From Panonychus citri (lineage: Eukaryota > Arthropoda > Arachnida > Trombidiformes > Tetranychidae): DNA of 64,000 nt. Shown piece by piece: positions 1-11,485 of this stretch; position 1 is the first letter of the stretch, and each line of letters starts with the position of its first letter. The notes below the pieces were generated by a model. The model saw nothing but the letters and a program-made list of their open reading frames with translations, had not been told where the DNA came from and did not search any database. Made by a program: the position numbers and the translations under genes. Location of the stretch: NCBI RefSeq assembly GCF_014898815.1, contig NW_026515417.1, forward strand, positions 1-64,000, read 5' to 3'.

Positions 1-244
1 TTCCGTTGAATTTTAAGTTTATTGTATCAGTTAAAATGGTTGAATTCTCGTTGTTCAATGATATGGATGATGGTGAAGATGATGATGATGATGATGATAT
101 TGTTGATAAGGAGTCGAAATTAAATTGTAATGAAGGATAACCTTGATTAGAAGATGAGTTTGAATTTAATTCGAAAAAATTAATCGAATAGTAACTTGAT
201 GAAGGTACAACTTCACTTACAATTTGGACAATTGTTTCGTTCAT
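1..244 (-). CDS. N-terminal part of an unidentified protein, running off the left edge
   Basis: Reading leftwards from the ATG at 244-242, the frame stays open for 81 codons to the window edge, so only the start of the gene is visible. The peptide begins MNETIVQIVSEVVPSSSYY, has an eight-serine run from a (TCA)n tract near residues 54-61, and contains N-glycosylation sequons (NET, NSS, NST). No signal peptide or domain is visible. Ser/Asn-rich, sequon-bearing N-termini are common in receptor ectodomains such as GPCRs, but that is a guess. An in-frame GTAAGT near codon 9 could be a splice donor, so the exon end is unknown. Confidence 0.45.
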   Translation of the reverse strand, partial: MNETIVQIVSEVVPSSSYYSINFFELNSNSSSNQGYPSLQFNFDSLSTISSSSSSSSPSSISLNNENSTILTDTINLKFNG

Positions 245-1190
245 AATTGTTTTCAATTCTAAAAACTGATTGTTAATTTAGATTAATGATTTACTTTAAT
301 TCCGATTGATAAGCGATAACAAATTCATTGGAAACCAATTGATTGATCAATATGTTCAAACTGTTCAACCTTATTTGAGGTACATCTCATTAGAACAAGA
401 ACTTTTTGTTTCATCATCATTCTCATCAAAAAACTTTCTCCTCGAATCGAGATTAGAACTTTTCTCTTGTAGAATACCATTGGTGCCATCTATTGGTAGA
501 AAATGTCAACTCACGAAAAGTTTATCGAACAAAAATAAAAAAAAGATTCGAGAAAAGAGATACAATAAGTAAAATTACTTATTTTTATCGATTATTAGAC
601 AAGAAACTTTTTTTGCGACAATTGATCGACTGATAAGTTCCCATAAAGATCAATATTTTCACTGATGAAAATCTTGATTTTGATTGTGCTTATTGAATTT
701 GAGGAAATCGGTCAGTTAAACTTTCTTTAATTATTTTGTTCTAATAATTATCACCAACACCTAATTTTGTGATTTGATTCGCGTTCATGGTTGAAATAAT
801 TCTTACTAAATTAACCCTCAATCAAATTCATCGATCGCAGAATTTACGAGTAAAAAAAAGTTCTAAACACTATTTTCCTTTAGAACTTTTTTTCCTCTCT
901 GATTTGTTTTCTTTTCTATTTTACGCCAGACTTGTGATTCCAATATGACAGCTATCAAAGTGTATTTCGAAAACGATTGGCTCGAAAGAAGAGAGGAAAA
1001 GAGAGATGATGATGATGGAAAAGAGAGAAGAAAAAAGATGATTGAAGTCTCATGAGAGTAGTAAACAATTTCTTCCATTGTTTTTTGTTCAATTCGAATC
1101 TCTGAGTTGTTAAGTTTCTCTTATTTCTCTTTTTTTTCAAACAAAAATCTTCGATTTCATTGAAACTGTTGAAAAAGACGAAGAGCAGAA

Positions 1191-1193
<3 letters not shown>

Positions 1194-1229
<36 letters not shown>
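1194..1229. repeat. (GA)n microsatellite
   Basis: Uninterrupted GA dinucleotide run. It produces spurious Arg-Glu and Ser-Leu open frames on the two strands. Confidence 0.95.
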
Positions 1230-1232
<3 letters not shown>

Positions 1233-2999
1233 ATGAGAATGAGAGCAAAAGAAATCGAATAGAAAACATTCAATTCGAAATAACTTGTTTGGAAACTTAT
1301 GAATATCACCAAAGTGAACTGTTGATAGAATCGAAATTGAAGATCAATATTCATTACCATCTAACCGGAAAGAGAAAGAGAGAGTGAGAGAGAAAACCTT
1401 AGTCTAATTGAAAGAGAATAAAAAAATATTCGAATTCTAGTTTTCTCTCCAAAAATTTCTTTCAAATCTTCAATGAAAACTAATATTTTTCAAGGTCAAT
1501 TGAATCAATGGCACATTTACAATCATTAACATCTAATATTCCATAAGCTTTATTACAAAATTAAGAAAAACCAACAAAGATCTCACCCTGAATCATTTAC
1601 ATAATTTATCATCACCAGGTATCATCTTCCATATTCATAATATACCTTTTCAATATCAATTCTCAGTTCAATAATCTGATATTTCCTAATAGACTGATCC
1701 ATTTTCATAGATTGACCATTGTATCCATGATATACTTTATTACAATACAACAGTAAACGACCTCAGTGATAATAAAACCATGTAACATGATGACCAGTTG
1801 AATTGAGTGAAACTTTTGAATGAGAATTTTTTAAAGCTCAACTTATTGTTATATTTTATATTAGCTGAATATCAACTTTCCAACTCCCACTCTCAACTTT
1901 ACCCTGAAACTGTTATCATCCATAAAAGTATATTAATGTATATGACTTTTCAGAATATTGAATTTTCCCTTCATATGGATTCAGAACTTTTTTCCAATTC
2001 ATTCATTCTGTTACCATGTGATATTCAACTGGATCTTATTACCAACCCTTAACCACCCCGTTCAAAGTTTCAATCCAATTGATATCAGTTTAATAATAGT
2101 TACATGTTCAAATGTTTTTTGTATTTCTTTTACTTATACAACCGATTATTACCTTGTTGTTATTGTTCGTCTTCATCATCATCATGATTATCATGAAATA
2201 ATATATTGTTTACATGACATTATAACCACATGATTGAAGCAACATGAATGATAAACAACATTTATCATGCACTTGAAATTCAATATATTAATATAACAGA
2301 ATATCAAAACAAACGAGCTTTAATAATCATAACGGTAAATATATCGAAGGTATAAAATACATAGATCCCAAGTTTAGTGAACTAAATACATGACAGGACA
2401 TGAAGTTTTAATATATTAAATTGTTGAGTTAATCAGATGATAAATTGAGATGAAAATTAAACGATTTACTATTCGATTGTATATTAAAACGAAATTCAAT
2501 AATTTATCAGATTATTTTCGGATCCATTTTGATGGGAGTGGATAAAAGTTGAGAGAGAGAGAGAGAGTTTATATTGCAATATTATTACATTGAATTAAGT
2601 TGGATGGGATATGTAAAGTTGGTTCCAAAGGAGAAACGAGAGTTTGAATTTTATCCTGATTGAGTAAATATTTACATGGGAATCATCAATACTCATAAAG
2701 TGTTCATAGTCATGATGAAGATCGTCATGGAACTGAAATTTACTTTTCTCTATTTATGTCTCTTTCTTTTTCTGAAGTTACTTTTTTTGTTCCATTTTAT
2801 CTTACTTGATGAAAATCCAACTGTATATTTGTTCAAGTATTTTCACAAGCAAATACAAATAATAGCAAATGCAAATTCGAAATTCCGAATTTATTCCATA
2901 GGGCGCGGGAGGGTTGGGCTGATAAAGCTCAGGTGAATAATGGAAGATTAGGAAATTCATGGAAGGCTTCAGATTATGAATGAATCTGACGAGGAAGAC

Positions 3000-3003
<4 letters not shown>

Positions 3004-3081
<78 letters not shown>
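3004..3081. repeat. (GA)n microsatellite, longest in the window
   Basis: A GA run of nearly 80 nt, followed by more purine-rich sequence. Confidence 0.95.
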
Positions 3082-3084
<3 letters not shown>

Positions 3085-4025
3085 CGAGAGATGAGAGGGA
3101 AAAAGGAAATATTTTTTTCTCTACTTTGACTCGGGCAATCGAAAAGAATTTATTTTATTCTATCGATTCAGATTTTCTATCATCATGGGGACTGAACATT
3201 TGTTTACTTAATCTTCTCATCCAATTGAAGTTCACTTTACCATTTATTTAAGTTTCTTATGGAAGATTGTCAATGAGAGAGAATGTGAGATGATGATCAA
3301 GATGAAGATGAGTAAAAAAAGTTCGAAATCAGTTTGTAATTCGTGATCGTAATTCCTTAAATTCCAAGGCTTGTGACCAATTTACAAGGAGAGAAAAAAC
3401 TTTACATCTCTCTCTCTCTCTCTCTCTCTCCTTAAACATCCTCAATCTCTTTCATTTTATATTCCAAGTCAGAAATTGTCAACATCACATCGATTCCATA
3501 TCCAGGGTAACCATCATGAACATTATGTACAGGAAAAGAAATGAACCTTTTCTCCCTCTCATCAGAATCTAAATGTTTACATCAATTCTGTTTCATTTCA
3601 TTTCATTAACTCTGAATACCTTTTTTCTCCCCTGCAAACTAATACTTGGTGCAATTGATGCAAATTTTTCAGCTTCATTGAATAATAATCCACTTCACCT
3701 GAGTTTTCATCATCATGCAAAGCACAAGAAAAAAAATTTAGCTGACAACAAGAATATTAACCCAATAATAAATATCCACCACCTAAATGTTTAATCATTT
3801 TGATCCAATTTAAAGTCAAAAGATTATCAATCTCATTAATCTTGAGAGAAACAAAATTAATCAGTGAAAATTTGGAGATATAATTTCAATCTCAATGTAA
3901 ATCAATTGATAATGTTGATGATGATCAACATGAATATCATGTTTCTCTGATTATTTATTTACTGTATTACAAAATAATCCATCTGAATATTATCAGAATT
4001 TTGGTAAATATCTTTTTCCATGAAG

Positions 4026-4030
<5 letters not shown>

Positions 4031-4083
<53 letters not shown>
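4031..4083. repeat. (CT)n microsatellite
   Basis: Uninterrupted CT run of about 52 nt in non-coding DNA. Confidence 0.95.
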
Positions 4084-4087
<4 letters not shown>

Positions 4088-5267
4088 ATTTCTTTCAAAT
4101 GATTATCTCACTTAATCACATTTGTAATGATCAACTTCATGAAACATGAGAAGTAAATGAATGGAAAAAAACTTTATAATAAATTTTATCATCATAATCA
4201 TCATCTTATAATAATCTTAGGAGATGATGAGAGTAGTTGAAGAAAAGAAAGAAAAGTTTCAGAGGAAATCTTATTTTTTGCTGTTTCGAAAAAGAAAAGG
4301 ATGAACTTCTCTATTCGAATTGAAATATTAACCTGAATATGAAAAAAAGTTCATAAGTAATTCTTTAAATTCACCATCGTCAAGTAAGAATTAGTTGATC
4401 CTCATCATTCTTAATCTTCATTATCTTGATAATCTTTTCTATTTACTCTGTTTATCTCTTTCTCTCTTTACCAGTCAATCTCTTTTCATCAGATTTACGC
4501 CATTTCTTATATTCACAAGCCTTAATTGTATCAATGGAATTCATCGTTTCATTCAGATTATCTCATTACCCATGATAAAAACAATCTACAACTTGAGAGA
4601 TAAATTTTCAAATAATCAGCTGAAATCTGATATTCCAAGAATTTAACCAAGAAAGAGATCGAATAATATTTTCTTGGATAAGACCCAAAGACACACTAAT
4701 CTCTTATCCCTTTTCTGTTTACTCTTCAATCCTAATCTCGTTTTCTGAACAAGTTGTTGAAAGAATCGATCAACTGAGCCAACCCTTGTATCGGTCAATC
4801 CAATAAACAGTTAACTCGAAAAACAAATTCCAAGTTAATTAGCTCCAATTGTACATCAAGTAAATTCGAATATTAATCAAATTATAATCGACGATTAACC
4901 AGAGAGAGAACAAAATCTTTACTTTTTTCGAACTTTACACTGGCGACATCTACATTTTCTTTTTCTTTTTGCACAGTCGTTGTTTCTCATTTCGAGTTTC
5001 GATAATATCTCATTCCATTTATTTTCTCATTTTATTTTCTATTCTCATGGATGCAACAACAAATTCTGTTAATAGTTATCTCTTTTCAATTTTTCTCTCG
5101 TGGTTTTAAATGTTCTTCCATCAAACTGATTGGAATTTAATTGTTCCAAACAAATTGAATCTCACCGATAACCTGAAACTCTTATTTCTTCAAGTTTTCC
5201 TCTTAATTCTCTTCAATCAATTCATCATCATCTTCTTTTCATCCAATATTATCATTATTATTCTTTC

Positions 5268-6506
5268 ATGGTGATTATGTATCTAACCATTTTCTCTTCA
5301 CTTTCTTTTTCTTCTCTCTTCTCTTCAACCTCTCCCTTTGTTTTCACCCTCACAACCGCTAATTTACAAAACTTCTACCAACATCCTGGCTCATCTTCTT
5401 CATCTTCATCTTCATCCTCATCCTCCTCATCTTCATCCTTAATCTCACCACATTCAATTCCACAACGTGCCAAATGTGACACTGCCCTGAGTATTTGTTC
5501 CCGTGATATGAGATGTGCGATGGCCTTACAAGACTATCGGACATCATGTTCCCACCTATTGAACAATAAAACTCGTACCTGTTCAGAAGCATGTAAATTG
5601 GCATTAATGTCACTCAATAGTATAACCGAAGGCTATGATTATGTTAATTGTGACTGTGGGGATAATGAATTTTGCCGGAAAGTGCGTCGTCGTACCAGTG
5701 TTTGCCATTCAAGGTACAATAATCACCATTCATCTGGTTCATCATCATCATCATTATCTCCTCATGCATCAGTATATGGAATAGATTCTGTTCCCTCATC
5801 TTCCCCAGGTAACAACAATAAATTAGGTAAAGAATCATCATCATTATCCTCATCTGGAAATCATCATCATCACCACAGGTATAAAGGTAAAGGTTTCTCA
5901 TCATCAATTCCAGGAGTAATGTTATGCTCCTCAGCGGAAACCCGTTGCCGTGAGGATGAGGCCTGTTCAGAGGCCTGGGAATTTGTTCAAGTTCATTGTG
6001 AAAAAGTTTTCATGGGCACCGAGTGTACCAAAGCTTGTAACAATAGTTTAAATATCCTTTGGCGGCAAAAGGCCGCTTTTTACATGGGAAATTGTATCTG
6101 TTCAGAAAATTTACCTTCTCCCTCCTCATCATTATCATCTAGAGGTTCAACTCCTTATGTATTATCTTTACCTCCATATTCATCTTTAGGATCTTCATCT
6201 TCATCTTCATCTTCCTCTTCGTTAGCTGCAAATACTTTTAATGAGATTAACTGTAAACGTCGTAAAGCCAACATCAAACGCCTTTGTTTTGGTTATTCAT
6301 CACCTTCAGCATTAAGTGGAACCGCTTCTGGGTCAAAATCAGTTCATCATAATTCCCTCCTTTCATCCTCACCAATTAATCAACTTGTTATTATATTTTC
6401 CACTCTCATCACCATTATTACCACCACAACCATTAATCTACCTGTTAATTGGATTCCCTTGTCCATATTAATGAGCTTCTATTCAATTAGTTTTCTGATA
6501 ACGTGA
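5268..6506 (+). CDS. GAS1/GDNF-receptor-like GPI-anchored surface protein
   Basis: A single-exon 412-aa ORF starting at an ATG. Residues 1-31 are a hydrophobic, Ser/Thr-rich probable signal peptide, followed by a poly-Ser tract (42-57). Two cysteine-rich GDNF/GAS1-type modules follow, roughly C70-C146 and C220-C340. The first ends with the family's typical NCDCGDNEFC pattern, and the second has the matching ACNNSLNILW...NCICSE pattern. The C-terminus (about 370-412) is hydrophobic, as expected for a GPI-anchor signal. GAS1 proteins are outer-membrane-leaflet co-receptors in Hedgehog and GDNF-type signalling. The two-module layout fits GAS1 better than the three-module GFR-alpha proteins. Long Ser- and His-rich linkers separate the modules, and a poly-Ser stretch (about 284-320) interrupts the second one. 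The ortholog assignment is inference from the cysteine pattern. Confidence 0.8.
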   Translation: MVIMYLTIFSSLSFSSLFSSTSPFVFTLTTANLQNFYQHPGSSSSSSSSSSSSSSSSLISPHSIPQRAKCDTALSICSRDMRCAMALQDYRTSCSHLLNNKTRTCSEACKLALMSLNSITEGYDYVNCDCGDNEFCRKVRRRTSVCHSRYNNHHSSGSSSSSLSPHASVYGIDSVPSSSPGNNNKLGKESSSLSSSGNHHHHHRYKGKGFSSSIPGVMLCSSAETRCREDEACSEAWEFVQVHCEKVFMGTECTKACNNSLNILWRQKAAFYMGNCICSENLPSPSSSLSSRGSTPYVLSLPPYSSLGSSSSSSSSSSLAANTFNEINCKRRKANIKRLCFGYSSPSALSGTASGSKSVHHNSLLSSSPINQLVIIFSTLITIITTTTINLPVNWIPLSILMSFYSISFLIT

Positions 6507-7246
6507 CAACATGTAAAATGAATCATTTCCTTGGATATAAACGTAAATTTTAATGAATTTTTGTGAATCAATTGATTGAAACTTTTCAAGAGAAAGAGAA
6601 GAAAAAAAATTTACTTATGTTCTGTACCATCATCATCATCATCATCATCGTCATCAAGATCTTTTCTCCCTTCATCCTTGCAACATTTTCGTCTTCATCA
6701 ACATCTCCATCATCATCCATGTTGATCTCGTGTCACGTGTACCTGTCACATCCTAAGGGCAAATAATTATGTTTATCAATATGTTATTTAAGGATAGATT
6801 TAGTTCCTCCTCTTTACTCTGCCTTTTTGCTTTGTAATTTAATTTAATTTCATTCTCAATTGTATTGATTAAAAAAAATGAACCTTAAGTTAACTGTACA
6901 GCTCTAACACCATTTCCATCATTAACATTTACATCTCACTCAAATTCTCTCTCTTTCACTTCCTCTTCTCCTCCCACTCCCACTTCAACCACCTCCTTCT
7001 TATCAACCACATTGTGTAAGTGAAAGCAACAATTTGCCTCTGAAGTAAAATATGAAAACTGTAAAAAAAAACCTTCACCATAGACAAACAAGTAAATTGA
7101 GCCTCAGGGGATTTTGCAAGATGGTGTGATGATCAAAATGATGTATAGATGAAGATAAAGATGGCGAAAAAAAAGAACTTAAAAATTCAATGCAATATAT
7201 ATTTCAAACTAATGTCTATGAAGATGATGAGGATGATAAAGAGATC

Positions 7247-7252
<6 letters not shown>

Positions 7253-7279
<27 letters not shown>
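7253..7279. repeat. (GA)n microsatellite
   Basis: Short uninterrupted GA run. Confidence 0.9.
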
Positions 7280-8972
7280 TAAAAATGATTCCCTGACTCT
7301 CACCCAGTGAATGAGTTGATTGTAGTTCCCTAATGGTAAATATATAAATCTTCAATTGAGACACTCTCATTGAACCATTTGCATGGTTTATTTAAAAATT
7401 CATCATCTTTATCATCATCTCAATCTTCATCTTCATCACCATGCAACACCAATACCCATGACAGATTTATGAAACACTTTTCTTGTTGCTTTCATTTCGC
7501 ATTTATCATCCTCATCATCTTTTCATCTCTATCACTTTTTTTCAAAGTCACTTTATTTTCCCCCTTATAATCTAATAATAATCGGGAGAAAACCTCTTCT
7601 TGACAGTTTTGCAACTGATCATCATTTTCGTCATCATCATCCATTTGTTACACTCTATTTCAATTCTAATAGAGTCCATAAGCCATCATCATCCTCCATG
7701 GAAGATGATAATCATCATCACCATATTACATGATTTCCATTTGAGAAAATTTCTTAGAAAAAATAATAATACAATCAATCCTCAAGTGAGAATCATTTTC
7801 TTTCATCAACTTTTCTTCATCATTACCAATTGTCAATGAAAGATTTGGATGATTGGATGATGAAGATGAGAATAAAAAATAATAATTCACTATTAAGATG
7901 ATGAAGATTATCTGTTTAGATTTGGAGGAGAAGAGAGAAAAAAATTCTGACAGTTATCCCATTCACTGAATCATTACATTGAAGTTCTTGTATTGTATCA
8001 TCTTCATCATCATGTTGTTCGGTGATAAAAAATAGAAGAAGAAGATGAAGATGAAGAGAAGAGAAAGAGGAAAAGAAAGGATGATGATAAGGAAGATAAT
8101 TTGATATATGGGGTCAAGTTATTTTCCTGTTTCCTGGTGAAACAAAAGGTAATATCGATTTCAATTTCCAATAGAAAATAACGGTAAATCCAACGAGAGA
8201 TTGTCTCCTTAATGGACCATTCAATTTCATCTATTTTCAAAAATCGAATGAATTTTATCCGAACTGACCATTACCATCATCTTGTCACTCTATCATTGTA
8301 AAATCAAATGAATTAACAATGAGCTCACACTTTCATCATCATCACAATCATCATTGAATTAACATATCAATGAATCAGTTGGAATTGTATCAGAAAAAAC
8401 AACAAGGTCATGGTTGAATTTCATCTCATGAAAGTTTCAGAGTCTCCTGATCTTGAAATAATCAAGACTCACGTGTTTCCATCAATAAGATTGACTTGGT
8501 AATAAATGGAAACATCCTCTGGTCATCTTTATCTTTCTCATCAACAAAGAGTTTCTTTCTTCAGAGTTTTTCCTTTTTCTTTTCACCCTGAAAAAAAACA
8601 TCAAACAGCAGGAAACTTACATCATCTTCATCATCAACAGAGAAACTATCACAAAGGTTGTAGTTATTTTCAAGTATCTAAAATAAACTTGAAGGTAGAA
8701 ACTTTTTTCCTCTCTTCCTTTTGAATGAAACAAGATGAAAATCTCTTGAAAGGACTTTAAACTTTGAATTTCCTGAGATTGAAATAGAACTGACCATGTG
8801 AAAATGAGAGAGATAGAAATCGATGATAAATGATGATATTTGCGAAAATGCATGAAAATCATTGCTCATCTATTTGAGAGAAACAAAGGTGAAAGTGATT
8901 GTTATTTCTTTGGAAGAAAAACTTTTTTATTCTAATCTTGAATAATCAAACTTATTGATGGTAATGACTATC

Positions 8973-8975
<3 letters not shown>

Positions 8976-9016
<41 letters not shown>
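8976..9016. repeat. (GA)n microsatellite
   Basis: GA run of about 40 nt. Confidence 0.95.
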
Positions 9017-9020
<4 letters not shown>

Positions 9021-11201
9021 TGTAATCTGTGATAAACAGGGAAATAAACATCACTCCCTGAGATGAAGAGGTAAAGGATGAGAGTGGAAGAGAAAATGAT
9101 CTGTCTATTCCTCGTGTTACCAGAAAATAAAAGGAAAAGATTTGCGGTTCTCCCACTCCCACTTCCATTTCCATCCCTCTGTCTAGCTTTTCATCATCTT
9201 CCTCTCTTGCACACAATAAATAGAGAGAGAGATGATGATGATGAAGATGATCAAAACAAGATCATTACCTCAATCAATCCACAAAAAGAAGATGAAACAA
9301 AAAAAATCTTCTATTAATGTTTCCAATCGCGTTTTAGATTGAATATCGACCATTGAACATTATCTTATCCGAATAATATTATTAATACAACTTTTTTGTC
9401 GATGTTCATCTAACTGTTCACTTCTCACCCCACCTTTATATACCCACCCAGGCACATGATGTGCGTGTGATCTTATAATATCCGGATGAATGGTGTTGCT
9501 ACCATTAGGACATTCTAATGATTACAAGAGGGAGAAAAGAGAGAGAGAAAGAAGAGAAAAAATCAACTATCGATTACTCCAAGTTATCTCATTTTTGTCT
9601 TCTACTCTATTTTCATCTCTCTCTTTCTCTCCATCACCCTTACTGTTGATCATCGGCCCGATTTGAATATAATCTGTGTACAAGTTTCCAATTGAATGAC
9701 CGGTTGTCATAAATATGTCACCTTAATCCCATTTTCAGATGATATTTGATATAATAAACATAATAAACCATAGACACCAATGTAAAAATGTATTTGCCTT
9801 AATATCCTTCCTAATATTTATAAAAACCAATGCAGATCCTTTTATCTCATTCATCCAATCAAATTATTATAAACAGAGTTACTCCATTTTGTTTATTCAT
9901 AAAATAAACATAATCAACAATCAATGATACTCATACAACAGCGACACACACACACAGATACACTCATACTCACATAGATACACGCACTTATCAATTGACA
10001 GATACATGAATGAGATAACATTGACTCCTCTTCCGTCACCCACTTCCCACCGTCTAAAGTCATAGATGATTATGATTACATGCATATATATATATATAGA
10101 TGATGGTGATGATTATGATGATAATGAGTTCTAATGATTATACTGTATATAAATACGTTGCTAATGATTTTGATGATTAGCAAAAAGATAATGATGTTAA
10201 TGATGATAATGAGAATCCTCGATTACTTTACATGTATAGATTTTAACTTAAGATCTTTTTTGGCTTAAATTTTGTATTTTTTTCCTTTCACCTTCCGCCC
10301 CTGAAAAAAGATACACCATCATTAATACACAATATATTTGCCTCTTTATTGAAGCAATAATCTCATCATTCATCCTGCTAAGAAGATTTATCATCATTAT
10401 TAGTAAACAATAACTTTATCATGATTATCATGATTAATATCAACAACCTTAAGTGTAATCAAGCAAATTTAATGTATCATAAGCACACAAACACACTTAT
10501 GTTATATGAAAAACGTATTGTAATTACACCCTAACTAGATGATAATAATAGTGTTAATAAATGTAAATTGTTAACTTAATTACTATCTCATGTCTAACTT
10601 TGTGAGTACTTTATTGTTACAAAAATATATTCAATAACATAAGATGATAATTAAATGAAATGATGATGAGTAGGATCCATTTTGATTAAGGGTTAGCTGG
10701 TAAATTTGGTTAATCAATCAATTACCATTTGGATTCAATCAATTTTCAAGGGGTTGATATGCAAATTAATTTATAAGCTATTGTAACTTGAACATTCATT
10801 AACTTTATTTTATTTATTTTTCATGATAAACTCAATGATAATGTCACATACATTGAGAAGACAGAAAGAGAGAGACTATGGGAAGATGATTTTGTAAGCT
10901 GAATCTTCATAAACAGAATGAAGATCAAGATATGAGGTTGAGGGAAAATGGATGATTGGAGGAAGGAGGAAATAAGGTAAGGTGGGTAGGTTGGGAATCT
11001 ACCAAAAGATGTAATAAAATAACAAGATAATAAAATTTTTTCTGGATACTCAGCATTTGGAAGAGACAAAGAATGGTATTGATGATGATAGTTGATGAGG
11101 GTATGATGAGCAATAGATATTTGAAGTAATTTAATGTTGAAATCATCATCATCATCGTCTAAATTTTCCTAATCATAGTACATGTACTTATCATTTGTAT
11201 C

Positions 11202-11207
<6 letters not shown>

Positions 11208-11261
<54 letters not shown>
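11208..11261. repeat. (CT)n microsatellite
   Basis: CT run of about 54 nt. A (GA)n run follows about 190 bp downstream, so the two are inverted relative to each other. Confidence 0.95.
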
Positions 11262-11264
<3 letters not shown>

Positions 11265-11442
11265 AATACAATAAAAGGAGTTTTACCATCACTCATCATC
11301 CATTTTCTATCTCTCATCATCATTATCTTATCTTTCTCATCCATTGCTCGATTTCCATCTTACCTGAGTATCTTTGCTCATGACTACACATAACATCAGA
11401 CACCCAAACATTGAAGACAAATAGTTCAGCCGAGAAAAACCT

Positions 11443-11444
<2 letters not shown>

Positions 11445-11481
<37 letters not shown>
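11445..11481. repeat. (GA)n microsatellite
   Basis: GA run downstream of the CT run at 11.2 kb. Confidence 0.95.

Positions 11482-11485
<4 letters not shown>

Larger units (their letters stand above)
245..5267. other. intergenic / 5' flank, no supported gene
   Basis: About 5 kb of AT-rich sequence between the partial minus-strand gene and the GAS1-like gene. It holds (GA)n and (CT)n microsatellites and many interrupted (GAT)n/(ATC)n runs. Open frames here are short and low in complexity and give no recognisable protein. Upstream exons or 5' UTR of the GAS1-like gene may lie here but cannot be placed. Confidence 0.6.

Noticed and set aside
955..1387. Open frames over the (GA)n tract near 1.2 kb on both strands
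   Set aside because: Translations are Arg-Glu and Ser-Leu dipeptide runs produced by the microsatellite; no non-repetitive coding signal.
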